64,000 bases of DNA from Uloborus plumipes (GCA_038373865.1 JAXGGA010004440.1:24445-88444); one strand, 5' to 3'; numbered from the stretch's first letter, positions 23,068 through 35,416 are shown. Notes: generated by a model from the sequence alone, not told the origin. Program-made: numbers and translations.

Positions 23068-23483
23068 AAGTGACATATCATCCGAAATTCTGTTTCAAGA
23101 GCTTAAAAATAACACATAGGAAAAGACTCAAGCTCTTATAGCGGCGATAAGAAGATAATTTTTTTTGTTGAAAACGAAACTTTATGTTTTGCCATTTCTT
23201 GAGTTTTTACGGATGCGCACACAAAAACTAAAGTTCAAAAACATCTAAAAAGGGTGTTTTTTTTATCAGAAAATAAGTGCAATAGCTCCTGTAAATTTTA
23301 ATAGAACAAATTGACATCAACTTTTGAGGTCTATGTCTTTTTTTCCTTGATTTCACGTTGAATTACGTACACATTTTAGTTTGTTTCAAAAATAAAAATA
23401 ACGTTTTTTAGTTAAGTAAAGAGTGTTCTTTCCAATGATGTAAAGAAAATTGAAATCCAAGATGACCCTTTTGAGATATTTGT
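23068..23483. repeat. Right arm of foldback (inverted copy of 20173-20630)
   Basis: Reverse complement of 20173-20630 at high similarity over more than 400 bp, with landmarks 'gagcttaaaaataacacata', 'tttacggatgcgcacacaaa' and 'ccaagatgacccttttgaga'. Similarity stops abruptly at 'gatatttgttgcg'. Confidence 0.8.
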
Positions 23484-25047
23484 TGCGTTTTGTGTCTTAC
23501 GCCACTTTACAGTCGTTCTCAATAATATGTATATTTGGGGAATAGCTTCAGCAGAATGACAACCGATCTTTCTACGGAAAGGGTGATACGTTCCGATCTT
23601 GTTTTCTGCACGGGACCTCAGAATTTTGAAGTGGAATATCGCTTTGGGTTTTTATTATATATCTTTCAATTTGTTTGCATTGGAATTTTTTTTTTCAATT
23701 GAGATTTTTTTTCTTAAATATTAGTTAGGGGACCTGGCGTCCGTACGAACAGTTAGATTTTGCTTTTTTTGACATTTTTTTTTTCGCTTCAAACTTTTAT
23801 TATTTTAATTCTGCACCATTTCTGCAATCGGAAGTATGCATCTGGGACGAACGGTTGAGAAAATAAAGTTCATGCAGATTGAAATGGAACATTCTGTATG
23901 TGTATGTATGTACAGAGAAAGGCAAACCCGTACATTTTTAATGTCCTCGTTTTTTAGTAATGCGAGCAATCTGGCGCCTGGACTTTGTCACTCTTAATGT
24001 AAAACATCATATATGTAGGGTCCGAAAAATGCTGAGAACCAGTACTAGTTCTTTCAGAAGAAGATATTTTTAGAAGCTATACTACATTAAGTTTTAATAT
24101 CATTCTGAGAAATAATTTGTGTGGCGCTCAAAATTATTTGTGTTGTACTCTTGATTTTGAACATGACAGGATAACAAGCAATTTAAAATAAATAACTTTT
24201 CCTCGAAAAGTAACAAATTAAAGGAAAACTCATAAAAATGTAACGGAAATTTATCATTTTATGAACAATAAGTAATTGTAATTTAAAAGATGTCACACCA
24301 ACGGGAAAAATCTCCAATTTTCCGCTTCTTTTAACAACAATAAGATAGCTCCACAAATAATTAAAGAAGGCAAAGACGATATTTAAGTTCACAGTTTTAG
24401 GAGAGAAAATTATCGCCTTAGAACAGAAGGTGACAGATTCTCCCTCGGGTCTCCGAATGTGTTTGTGCTCTCTGACACTTGTTTCTGCTCCGATGAATTG
24501 TTCCGCAACTATTTATTAGTTGAGTAAAACAGCTTTTCATGCGTTCTTCTTTCCTTCATTTACTAGACTTTTAACTTTGTGTACTTTTAATAAAATATAA
24601 GTTAATGTTTTTTTTTTACTTGTTTTGAAACTTTCATTTAAAAAGTGTGAGTCAGGCGTATGTTTTTTTTTTTTTTTTTGTTTGTTTGTTTGTTTGTTTG
24701 TTCGCACATAACTTATGATCTACTGCACCGATTTGGATGATTTTTTTTAATCGATAGGAGATGGTGTAACTTAGGTACCATGTACTCATATGACGATATT
24801 GGTTCACTAGAAAAAAAGTTATTATGGAAAGCAGTAAATTTCATGTCATTTCCCCATTAAATGATTAAATTTTCAAGCCATTGTTGCAAAAATCTTTTGC
24901 CTCGCAACAGTAATATTAACAGTAATCATGATGAAAAATTTGAACCAAGGCTTAACTAAATCTAACATGAAACTCATTAGCGGTAACGTACGTAGTATGT
25001 GTTAAAATTGTGAGAGTGCCTCACATAGGATAATTTTTATACCAATA
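23484..25047. other. Intergenic DNA with a TTTG microsatellite
   Basis: A T run followed by (TTTG)n lies at about 24664-24702. The text after it ('acataacttatgatctactg'...'ccgatttgg') resembles the leader of simple-repeat-headed arthropod repeats, but no complete element can be drawn. No genes recognised. Confidence 0.45.
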
Positions 25048-25468
25048 CTTACTCCCCCTTTCACTTATAGCAGGATCGTTTCGCCTCGCTTCTTACTTTC
25101 AGCACGTTCACCGAACGTATTGCACGCCAATGGCGACCCATTGCCAAATGGCAATGCAAAATAAGTTACTGAAAGCAAGTTAAACTAATCGAATTAAAGC
25201 ACAGAGCAAACCAAGGACAGGGACCGTTAGGCGGGCCCCCTACGCTAAATAAAAAAACGATTAAAATTTTGAATAGAGCAAAACAGAAAAGTACGACTAA
25301 TGCAAAAGACTCGTAATAAGTGAGACGAAAGTCAACACTTACCTTCGGTCGCCGATACCATGAGATCTGGAAAAGGGGGTCGCCATTGGCGGGCAATACG
25401 TTCGGTGAACGTACTGAAAGTAAGATGCGAGGCGAAACGATCCTGCTATAAGTGAAAGGGGGAGTAAG
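25048..25468. mobile_element. MITE with ~95-bp inverted repeats, TA-flanked
   Basis: Inverted termini start CTTACTCCCCCTTTCACTTA on both sides and extend about 95 bp through 'ggatcgtttcgcctcgc' and 'gttcaccgaacgtattg' with few differences. TA at 25046-25047 and 25469-25470 fits a TA target duplication (Tc1/mariner type). Length 421 bp, no transposase. Confidence 0.85.
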
Positions 25469-25914
25469 TAAAACATAAATACAAGCTAGAAAGAAATACT
25501 GTGTTGCTGCAAAATAAAGAAGTTAACCGGCGAAGCCGGGGAATAAATTACACTGCTAAGCCAAGAATAAGAGCCAGGTTCATGGGTAAACTGAAATTTC
25601 ATTTATTCTGCACACATTATATGATATTAAATACAGGTTGTCCTGCGAAATGATAAAATACTTGTTTAGCGAAACACACTGCGCCATAAACGGCATGTGC
25701 GAAACTGCACGCATTAAATAATTATGCAATACATTTGAAGCAGGGGCTTCCGTTACTTTTAGGTGATTATCAAGTTAGCTTTTAGTTTTCAAAATCAACA
25801 ATTCCCGCTGCTCAACGTTCACAAAGTATAATTTAAACCAATACAAGTATTCGTAATGCAAGGCACCAGAGAAAATTAAAATGAAAAAGGTAAGGAAGAT
25901 ACTCCTTTACATAA

Positions 25915-26125
25915 CACCCCTGACTCCACCGACACACCAACCCCGGGCCGCCATCTCACAGCACACGACCTTCTTCCGCTACTTAAAATTCCCAAAGTGA
26001 ATCTCCCAATCCAAGTTTTCCCGAGTCCTTGGTAACGTCACGGGCCAAGGTAGCCTCGCAAAGCAGTTCAAACAATCACACACCTCCAAACTGACCAATC
26101 AGGTGGGCGATTACCTGTTCATGTT
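25915..26125. promoter_or_regulatory. GC-rich block with promoter-like motifs (tentative)
   Basis: A block of about 200 bp much richer in G+C than its surroundings. Visible motifs are GACCAATCAG (CCAAT box, 26093-26101), GTAACGTCACGGG (CRE-like, 26032-26043), CTTCCGCT (ETS-like reverse, about 25974-25980) and CCGCCATCTC (YY1/Pho-like, 25949-25957). Read on the minus strand these give CCAAT, CRE, ETS, ATGGCGGC. No adjacent gene is seen, and the block could equally be part of an unrecognised repeat. Confidence 0.25.
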
Positions 26126-26880
26126 TATAAATTAGTTGAAAAACAGTTGATATTTAAATGGCTTTGATTAAGCTAGTACACAAATAAATACCAGAGAATA
26201 ACAAAGATTATTTTTTAGTGTCAATCGTTTATAATTTTAGACGCGCTGATAGTTCCTTCCTTTTTTTTCAGTTTATTTTATGGAGCATTTACTTAAGAAA
26301 ATTAGGTGAAGTTCCGTAATGGAAACATTACCTTATTTCATAAGTACATTTACACGAAAAAGAATAAAATAAAATAATTTTGGAAAAAAATAGAACCGAC
26401 TTCAGTTGGAAATTGCTCTAAAAAGTAAAAAATAATTTTTTTCTTTGAACACCATCGAAACTACTTTTAAACATAAGTTTTGAAGTCGGCGCAAAAACGA
26501 TAGGTCAAATAATATTTAACCATATTTTGCCAACATTTTTCGGAGAAACCATTGAAAATTAAAAGCAGAATATTTGTACCATTACACGAATGTGCGGTAA
26601 TGAATGAAATGTATGTGAATGCTTTTAAAGAACCTGGATCCATTAAAATGTATATAGTTGAATTATGGTTGCGTATGATTCTATACATTGTTTTATCAAG
26701 TCTAAGTTACAATAACAACAGAACAACAGTTTAATTTAAGCATTTTTTTATGTTGTTGTTTTGTCATGTTAATAATCACTATGGAGATATTGGGTTCCAT
26801 TGCTTCTATAAGTTTGACTACTTTTTAAGTAAGACAACACATGAAATATTTACAGTACTGAGATAGAAAAAAAAAAACAC
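26126..26880. other. AT-rich intergenic DNA
   Basis: Overlapping short open frames on both strands (26467-26734) carry no recognisable motif. No repeats seen. Confidence 0.5.
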
Positions 26881-26957
26881 AGGAGTTCGGTGGGAATTAA
26901 ACCCATGGCCTACTGCATTCAAAAGAAATTTTTACTTTAAGAGCCATGGAGGCCCCA
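26881..26957 (-). pseudogene. tRNA-like relic (pseudo-tRNA or SINE head)
   Basis: On the minus strand the segment begins GGGGCCTCCATGGCTCTTAA (A-box-like TGGCTCTTAA) and ends with GGGTTTAATTCCCACC, a good B-box/T-arm (GGTTCGANTCC type with a paired stem GTGGG/CCCAC). The acceptor ends do not pair (GGGGCCT against GAACTCC) and the anticodon arm is not convincing, so this is not a working tRNA. Confidence 0.4.
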
Positions 26958-28215
26958 AGTATTTTAAATATATTTAACATTCTATAACATATATATTTTT
27001 GTATATTTCAAATAAGAAGATGTTATTTTTTTTGTGTTTAATGAGCTGTAAACTAGATGAATTTATCTTTTATCCCATTACTTTTTGTCAAAACTACACT
27101 ACCTTTTAAATCTTACTTGTAAGTGTTTTTTCGAACTTTGTCAGCAATAAACTTGGAGTTGTACTTTGGTGCATTTTTAACTTCGTCCTAGACTTTTTTC
27201 GCTCTTTTACCTCGTTTTTTAACAGTTACAAGCCAAGCGTTGCAGCAATTGCTTCGATCGCCGTTTTATTCTTTACAGTTAACACTTGCGTTTCTTTCTT
27301 CATACTAGATTACCGTGTGTTCTGAACTATCACTGCCATCAATACTAAGTGTGAACCAAAATATTAAAATGCATTTACAGTTTTATATGTAATACTGACA
27401 TTGAAAAATTCAAATCCGTCGTATTTTCAAAAGAAAAGAAAACTACCGGCTATAAAGCATTCAAATCCAAATGTATGTTAGCATAAATGAGTAATCACAA
27501 TGTTTCGAAAATAAACGGAAAGGTTTGATATTACTTTTTACACAACATTTCCAAGTGGGTGAATTTTTTCCTGAATGAATTTATATCTTAATTCATTGCT
27601 TTTTCCCTGTATTGGACATACACTGACAGAAACAAGCCGGACTTAATACCTGGATCTAATCCATCATCATAAAATCTTCAGAATTTTCCGAGCAAGAAAC
27701 ATATTTGCGTTTTCTCAACCATCAAATCCCGCTAATTAGCCTCGCTGAAGAGAAATTAAACTTTCTTTTTCCGCTAATCACGAAATCTTGTTGTAAAGGG
27801 AAAGAGAGAGAGAGAGAGCTTTTTCTCTTTTTTTCCCTTCATTTATAATTCTAACTAAGGTGCGCTTTAATGAATCTTTTCCTTCCCGCTATGAGTATTT
27901 CTGCTTTCAATGGGCTGAAATATATATATATGTGTGGGTTAGAATGGCAGTGGTGTAACTCACAATTTTTACAAATGTAGCTTGCCAGAAAATCAGGATA
28001 GTGCAATAAAGATTATCCATAATTTAAAGCCTACCAGGAATTGGAAGAAGAAAACTTGAAAGAAGAATGTGCAAATTAAAGTTAATGACGTCAAAAACCA
28101 GAAAAAGGAGATAAGTGCAGAAATCGAGATGTTGCAGAAACTTTCGTTTTATTGCCGCAACTGTGAAATTCGAAGTAATTTTTTTATATTTTTAAGGAGA
28201 CAAGGTTACTTGAGA
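26958..28215. other. AT-rich intergenic DNA with a GA microsatellite
   Basis: Contains (GA)n at about 27800-27818 and a short (AT)n near 27920. No gene supported. Confidence 0.5.
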
Positions 28216-28358
28216 ATGTCTCAACAACATGATTTGCCGGAATTAATGCTATGGCTTATTATATGCATGCTGGAATCCGGGAAAACATAACGTAGTGTGG
28301 CGGATGAGGTTGGAGTCGTCAGAAGTGTTGCAAGCAGGGTTGCCAGATTTAAGAACTG
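28216..28358 (+). pseudogene. Tc1/mariner-type transposase HTH relic
   Basis: The frame from ATG at 28216 reads MSQQHDLPELMLWLI..MLESGKT, an in-frame TAA at 28288-28290 (probably from CAA), then RSVADEVGVVRSVASRVARF to 28358. This has the layout of the first helix-turn-helix of Tc1/mariner-like transposases (..R..IIGMLEAG.S...VA...GVS.S.VSR..., family knowledge). Nothing of the catalytic domain follows and no terminal repeats are paired, so it is a short fragment. Confidence 0.55.
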
Positions 28359-28425
28359 TAAATACGGGACAGGCTCTTGGGGGGAGGGTGGGATTGAAAG
28401 ATTATATCTAAAATTTGAATTTTAA

Positions 28426-28654
28426 CCTTTTAACTGTCATGACCGAGATAATCTCGGGCACAGCACTGTTGTTCGAAAATGTTTGCCCGAGTATTACTCG
28501 GGGTAATTTTTTTTTTGAGTGCATCGTATTGTTATACCCGAATATATATCGGGAGACGTTTATTTCGGCTTTATCTCTTTGTCAAACCCGACTGTTTCAA
28601 AAAATTTGACAATTTGTGCACCCAAATCATCAAAATAACTTGACAATTAAAGGG
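28426..28654. mobile_element. piggyBac-type MITE flanked by TTAA
   Basis: Inverted termini CCTTTTAACTGTCA and TGACAATTAAAGGG are flanked on both sides by TTAA (28422-28425 and 28655-28658), the piggyBac target duplication; CCCTTT-type ends are also typical. The 229-bp interior has three successive near-perfect palindromes: CCGAGATAATCTCGG, CCCGAGTATTACTCGGGG and CCCGAATATATATCGGG. An open frame of 64 codons crosses it by chance. Confidence 0.85.
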
Positions 28655-28852
28655 TTAACAACCTTGGCTGAAATATTAAACGTTTTTCACAAATTAAATG
28701 AAGAAAAAATACACAATGATCATATGAATAAAAACTGCAGTTTTTACTATTGCATACTTATTTTTCGTCATGAATATTAGTGGGGAAAGGTTTAACACTA
28801 ATTATTGTGAAAAATTCGTATTTCCCTGTTGTTAACCCCCTTTTTCCTGACG

Positions 28853-29018
28853 CAGGTCCATCATTTCAAATTTTGCCGTGGCAAAAAGTAAATTTTTCCA
28901 AATTTCAATGTAAATAATTATACCCAAAAAAAAAGCTCCCACTTATATGTAAATACATTAATTTCACTAGAGGGGAGGGCATTGACCACCTGTCCTGCTG
29001 TCCCAATTGATGTGCCTG
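28853..29018 (-). mobile_element. hAT-type MITE, CAGGG-GTCATTT family, copy 2 (degenerate)
   Basis: Reverse-oriented relative of 11199-11361 and 50506-50673. The left end CAGGTCCATCATTTCAAATT, a middle 'cacttatatgtaaatacatt' and the right end AATTGATGTGCCTG all match in order. The flanking 8-mers TCCTGACG and TCTTGGAG agree at only five positions, so this copy is older than the other two. Confidence 0.75.
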
Positions 29019-29226
29019 TCTTGGAGTGAAAAATGTAATAGTCGTTTCTACTGATGACTAGTGTTTAGTATGTACTTTTTCAAAAAACTGGACGCACCAA
29101 TGGGGAAACTTGAATGATAAATAATTTTGATGAGTCATTAACAAAAATTTTGATTGCAATTGAGTAGGCATAGAATTGTACCTTACTGCTTGAATTCACT
29201 ATAAGAAGTTATCCTAGAATAAATAA

Positions 29227-29747
29227 AACAAGAAGTTCTGTCAAGAACTAAACGAGCCTACTTTCCCGTACATCGACATCGGCATTCTAGCATTTGATCA
29301 ATATTCTCTTGATTATCTGAGACTGAAAATTATGTCAAATATACCTTTTTAGCACTTAAAGCTGATTTCTAAAAGCAAAATATACCCCTCTCATCAGATG
29401 AAATAGACACGTAAAAAGTAAATAAATGAATAAATAAAGTTTTGTCGCACCTTTTAAAGAATGTAACTGTTACAGTTCTTCAGTAGAAAAATTCCTCAAT
29501 CGTTTTCCAAAAAAATAAATAAATAAATAAATAAAAATAAATAAATAAATGAAAGTGCTAAAAACATCAAAAAACATTTTATCAAAGAAAGGAAAAAACA
29601 AAGAGAAAAAAAACTTGTCCGTTAATAAAATGTTTCGAATTTCATTTTTAATCCGTTGCCAGTTGTTAAATATAAATAAAGAATAAAACGCTGTCGTGAA
29701 TGAAAAATTTTTGTTACAAAACAAAAAAAATCGTCTGCCAATAATAA

Positions 29748-29792
<45 letters not shown>

Positions 29793-30718
29793 TAAAATAA
29801 AACTAATGAATAAATAAACAAAAAATCGTCGACACAGTCAGTCTTTTTTTTTTTTGAGCCTGCATTTCCGCCATGTTTGCGGAGTCGGTGGCGGAATCAG
29901 AATCCTCATAGAAGATTATTCAGAAATGTATTTTGCATACATTATTTATCAAAACCATTTTCGTACAAAGTTAGTTTGAAGGAAATCCGCCTTTAAGTTC
30001 AGGATCAACATTCAACTTAAATTTCCCCGTAGGCTCTAATGTTAAGTTTTTTTTTTTGAACAGTTCAACATTGAACAAAAAATGGTTCAAATCAAACAGC
30101 GAAATATGGGAATGAGCCTCTCCGAGATTTTTGGAACAAAAAAAAAGTTTATTCAATTCGGACGATTCACTTAAAGGTTATTAGGTGGGGAAAAGTTGCT
30201 TGAACGGTTCAATGTTGAACCAAAAATGTTCAAATTGAAAATTTAAGTACGGCAATAAAGTATCTTTGCCGAGATGCTTCGAACAAAAGAAAGTTTGTTT
30301 AAATCGGACTGTTCACCCAAAAGTTATTAGTAGTGATAGCTTGTTTGAACGGTTCAATGTTGAACGAAAAATTATTCAAATCGAAAATGTAGATACGGGA
30401 ATGAAGTATCCTTGAAAAGATCTTTCGAGCAAAAAAAAGTTTGTTCAAATCGGACTGTTTCCTAAAAAGTTAGTATCGCGAGACAGGCTGTTTCAACGGC
30501 TCAAAGTTGAACCAAAAATTGTTCAAATCGAAAAATCAAATATGGGAATGAGCTGTACTCGCCGAGATCTTTCCAACAAAAAAAATTCGTTCAAATCGGA
30601 ATGTTCATTCAAAAGTTATTGGGGGGGGGGGGGACAGACAGACAGACCGACCGACCGACACCCAAATTCCCCATCTCAATACCCTACTTTCAAATTTTTA
30701 ATTTTTCGATATTTATTT
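29227..30718 (-). mobile_element. HINE-like element, family 1, copy 3 (5'-truncated)
   Basis: Reverse orientation. The 3' hairpin terminus is intact at 29227-29270, followed by TTTATT-rich tracts, 'gtttgcggagtcggtggcgg' and three or four minisatellite units. The G run and GACAGACAGACCGACC repeat come at about 30618-30660. It stops at about 30718 after 'ttttcgatatttatttcat', before the ATATCGCCAAGT repeats and 5' terminus present in the other copies. Confidence 0.75.
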
Positions 30719-33700
30719 CATTTTTTTTTTGCTTGCTCCCCTAACTGTTTTAAGCAGTGTAGTTTTTAGATTAAAAAAAAAGTTTTTTATATTTTTGCCG
30801 GTGTATTTACTAAACCTTTAATGATTCAAAACTATGCTAGAATCAGTTACGCCATTTTCCTTCTCCTCACGACATAAGACTACTTTATCTTGAATAAATG
30901 CTTGCAAACATGGAATCTATTTTTGAGATTAACGCTTCTGTATTGTCCCCTTTCATGTAATTGTCATCGAATATATCATGCGGTAGTTCGTTAAAACAAA
31001 ACTGAATTTGCACGTGAAAACTTTTATGCATATGCAACAGAAAAACTACGATAAATTACCGCAAAACTAATACAAGAATACTAGAAACTGAGATAATTGC
31101 AAAATTTTTTACTACTAATACTGCACGAATGCATTGTAAAGAAAAACTAAAATCCTTAGAAAATTGATGTGTCTCGGCTTTAAAACTGAGTTTTTTTACA
31201 GTGTATATTTCCTCAATCTTCTATGTTCTATTTTCGTCTTTTAATCCCTTTTCATCAGTCTTATTATGTAAAGAAAACTAAACCATAGTTCTCATTTTTG
31301 AAAAGTCGTTTCTATTTTCTAAAGTTAGTTATCTTTTTTTTAAACTGCTTGTGAAGGCAACATTTAAAAAAGATTTTGTAAAATTCCCATATTGATATTG
31401 TCAGTTACAGATAACTCTTAAATTCAATTTCATATCAAATTTTTATATTATTTGCTTCCCAAAAAATGCTTAATTAAATGTAAGCTCGGGTTTCAAAAAA
31501 GCTTTCTACACAAAGATTTATTTAAAAATTAAATGTAGGTTTGTTTCAGGAGCGAACTTTTTTCCAAATATTTCTTACAAATAATATAACGAAAAAAAGA
31601 GAAAAAGTTGCTTTTTGATTGCAATGCAGAGAAATTGCATATCAGATGAGAAAATTGAATCGGACAGCTATCATATTTTTCATAAAGTCCTTGTATAATT
31701 ATTTTAACTTCTTGTAAAAATCGTTTTCATTTCAACTTTTAGTAAAAGAAACAAATAAAAAAAATCGATGCAAACTTAGAAGCTGTTGTCCGCTTGTTGT
31801 AATAAAGAAGCTTGTTGTAATAAAATTTCCTGTGCAAAGATATCTTTATCGAATATGCATCGATTAAATTTTGAAATCCAAAGATAGAATAGTTGGAGCC
31901 TGGAGTGGTTTCAAAGAGACGTTACTGGAGAGCATGACACCCCCTTAAACTTTAGACAATATTATTCTTCTACATTGTGATCAACTACTTTACCCATAAA
32001 ATGTAACCGATTGTAGAAAAATTTTCAATTCATAAATTACTTTAAAAAGGAAATATTCGAATACTACTTTTTTCATTACTCATGGAGTTCATTAGTGATG
32101 TTTTAATCCCTATAACTTGTCTTATTTTTGGTCGATTTGGTTGCTTTTTTATTATCACCCAAGCAGTTTCAGAATTTTTTCATACACAAAACTCTATATT
32201 ATTTGGTTATGACACTGCTTCCTCCAATGGTAGTCTGTATTTACCCTTGGCCAGAGCTCCAGCGCTTCGGAACTGCATGTTCTACTTGTGGCTATACGGA
32301 TTGATTCTTGATCTGATAGTCTACATTTCCAGTAGCGTTTTACATTTAAAAAATAGTTTTCATTTTCATTAGAAAAAACACGATAATTAATTTCAAACTA
32401 AAATTAGAATAATAGAAACTGATATAATTGCAAAAATCATTACTGCAAAAATTGCACAAAATTTATTGTAAATAAAGGATGAAATCTACATCAAATTGCA
32501 ATAGCAGAAAAGGAATTTTGGAAGGTAAATTTGTTAATCCCCCCCTCCTTGATACGCTACTGATACTTTGTACTGTACTTTGGCAGAGGACATTTTTCGT
32601 CAACTGCATCAATTCTTTGTCGAAAGATTATCACTTATTGTGAGTATACGTATTTCGAAGTTTTAACTGTTGGATTAAAAGCGGCTGGTCAGACGAATCC
32701 AATAGCCGCTCGATGCCTGGGTCGCAGCATGTTCAAATCATAGCTTCGAGTTATTGAAGGTTTTGTAAAAAAACATCTGCAAGAAAATCAGGAATGCATA
32801 AATTTTAATTCCAAGAGAATGATTTGTATTTAAGCGAGGGTTTTTTTTCCGTCAAGCATCAGCTTTTATGAAATCTTTCTATGTAACTATTTAAGACAGT
32901 TGTAGGTCATAAGAATTTGCTGGCAAGAATGTGTCAACAATAGCAGATATCAGGATTAAGGGCTCAAGTTCGAAGGGCTCTGCATGTTACAATATAAACT
33001 TGAGATCAAAGTAACTTCCGATTGGTTTAGATGCTAGAGGCAGATTTATTTTTAATTTTTATTGAGCGATACACTTTTGATATTATGAATTAAATTACAT
33101 ATGTGTTTTGAAAGTATCAAAACTTTTGGTATTATTAAACTATTCATTAAGAAACTTTTAAATATTTCTATTATCTCCATTTCTTCTAAAAGTAAAATCT
33201 TCCTCATTAGTGGACGTCTCTAAAACCATTTTCCGCGCTTTGATCATTCATCCCTTAATTACTCTCTAGACCATAAGAAAGCTTCATTAAAAGAATTTCA
33301 TACGAACTGTCTTTTAGCATTTATACTGCAAAGATTTCACTTATTTGCTCTTTGAGAAAAATATATTTAGTTTCTATTGTTTCCATTTAACGATGCATTT
33401 GGCTTTAGAAATCTATAGTTGGATTTTTAGCTTTGAATGTAAGATTCCTTTAAAAAGTGATTGGGAAAAATGACTAGCTTGAATTCACATTGGTATAATA
33501 AGGATAGTTAGAAAAGCTATACAAATAGCTATTAGCCTTTTAATAAGAATCGGTTTTGTTAAAATCAAGTGAGTTAAATACTGCATTTGAGGTACCTTTT
33601 AGTCACGTCCCTCATAGTAAAAGTTGTTTTTGTTGCAGTGTGCATAAAAGTTTAACTATTGTAAATGGTATCATATAGCTAAACTAATATTGTTAACATT

Positions 33701-34874
33701 TCTATCACTTTTTATGTAATGCAAGCAAAGCGAAAGAGATGAAGATCAGCGCATAGAAAAATGCATGCAACATAAAAATTATTTTGCAATAAAAAGAAAA
33801 TAAAGCTTTGTTACGCATTTACCTCCCCCACCTCTTAAAAAAAGGTTGGAAAAGGAGGAAAAAAGAAAGAAAAACTATCTACGGGGGTAGTATAAGAACG
33901 AACATTAAATTAAACGATTATTGAATAGGAATTGTGTTTCAGTAAACGCCAACCAAAGTATTAGTCTTCCTGCTTATGATAGACAGTTTTTGAAAAAAAA
34001 GTATTTCAAAGCACTATTTAACACAATCATTGTTAAATATTCTTTTTTCATGCATCCTTTTTTCTCTGTTTTTGAGCATAAAGCGAAATTTCTATTTAAA
34101 CAATAAAACCATCCAATATGAGCTATCACAGTTCACGAAAGCAGTATGATTAACACAACCGTTGCCATTTGTCGTTTGTAATGCGGAATTGATTCTGCTA
34201 AATTGCCAAAGTAATTCTGCATTAAATATTTATCGTCTTCCTTCTCCTTTCAAGTAGGTTGATATAATATTCTGGAAAGAATTCCTTGGGCGCAATAATT
34301 ACAAATATATTTGCAAGCTTATTTATCAAAACAAATGGGTGACAAATGGGTGATATTATATTTATAGAACCATAACTGATTGCAGTTGAGGTAAGAATAA
34401 TTCTATTTCACTGCCAGTGACTATTGAATATTAATTTAGATATTTCTCTAAAATAAATATAATAAAGGAAATAGTGTCTTTATTTTTTTTCTCTCAAAAT
34501 CTCAAGCAAACGTCGCTGTCTATTTTTTTAATTTATAAGAAAATTTCAATATTGTTTTATGGAAATTTCAAAACATACAAAATAAAGAAGAAACTGAGGT
34601 AGTAAAGTCAGACTGATTTTCAGGAAAGGGGCCGAAGTCGGATGTTGTAGTAATAGGCTTTAAATGAGCTGCAGAGTTAGGGAAAATAGTATGCCTCATA
34701 TTTAGTATTCCATTATGTTTGAATTTATTTATACTTCAAGTCGCTTTCATCAAACGGATCTTTGCTCTATATCTTAAAATTGAAAACTTTGGATTTTCGT
34801 GGAAAAAAAAAAAAAAAACTATTGATTTGAAAGATATTATTCAATCTTTGAAAAAAAAAAAAATTACTTCGACA
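30719..34874. other. Long AT-rich stretch without a supported gene
   Basis: About 4.2 kb with no recognised mobile-element ends or tandem repeats. A GC-richer segment at about 32203-32345 lies in a 96-codon plus-strand frame (32082-32372) with hydrophobic runs, but it shows no splice structure or known motif. A tRNA-like string near 32690-32760 was judged too weak. This could be intronic or ordinary intergenic DNA. Confidence 0.5.
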
Positions 34875-35408
34875 CAGGTGTGCCCACAGGGGGGGATTAT
34901 GGCGCAAGTTGGGCCATCAAAATTTTTGGGGGGGATTTTTTAAGACTAATTTATTTATTTATTTATTTAAATTATTTATTAATTTATTTTTTTGATTTAA
35001 ATTATTTACTGATTTTTTTTAAATAAAAATTGTTCATTAATTTATTTTTTAATTTAAATTATTTTTTTCATTACTTTATTATTATTATTTATTTATTTAT
35101 TTATTTTGTGTGTGTGTGTGTGTGTGCTTGGAATGCGTGGAAGAGCAAAAAAAAATTCTATTCTGCGCATGATTAGTACTTCTAAAAATTAATAATAAAT
35201 AAAAAAATAATAGAAATAATTTTAAGAAATAAATAAATATTTTTTTTAAGTAAATAAATAAATATTGAAAAAATAAATATATAAATGTTATTAAAAAATA
35301 ATAAAATAAAAAAGGGGTAAAAATAAAGAAATAAAAAGCAACAGAGGGTTGTGAAAAATTTTGGGAGGGAATTTGCGCCATTGAGCTTGGGGGGGATGGG
35401 CACCCCTG
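34875..35408. mobile_element. hAT-type MITE with low-complexity interior
   Basis: The ends CAGGTGTGCCCACAGGGGGG and (inverted) CAGGGGTGCCCATCCCCCCC are flanked by a perfect 8-bp target duplication CTTCGACA (34867-34874 and 35409-35416). Inside each end is 'atggcgcaagttgggc' or its counterpart 'gaatttgcgccattgagc'. The middle is TTTATT/AAATAA simple repeat with a (TG)n tract at about 35108-35126. Length 534 bp. Confidence 0.9.
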
Positions 35409-35416
35409 CTTCGACA

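Noticed and set aside
32082..32372. 96-codon plus-strand frame with hydrophobic runs and a GC-richer middle
   Set aside because: No known motif, no splice sites in phase, and the GC-rich part is equally open on the minus strand. Left as unexplained.
32690..32760. tRNA-like string with 'ggctggtcagacgaatcc' and 'gttcaaatca'
   Set aside because: The B-box-like part is weak and no cloverleaf can be drawn.
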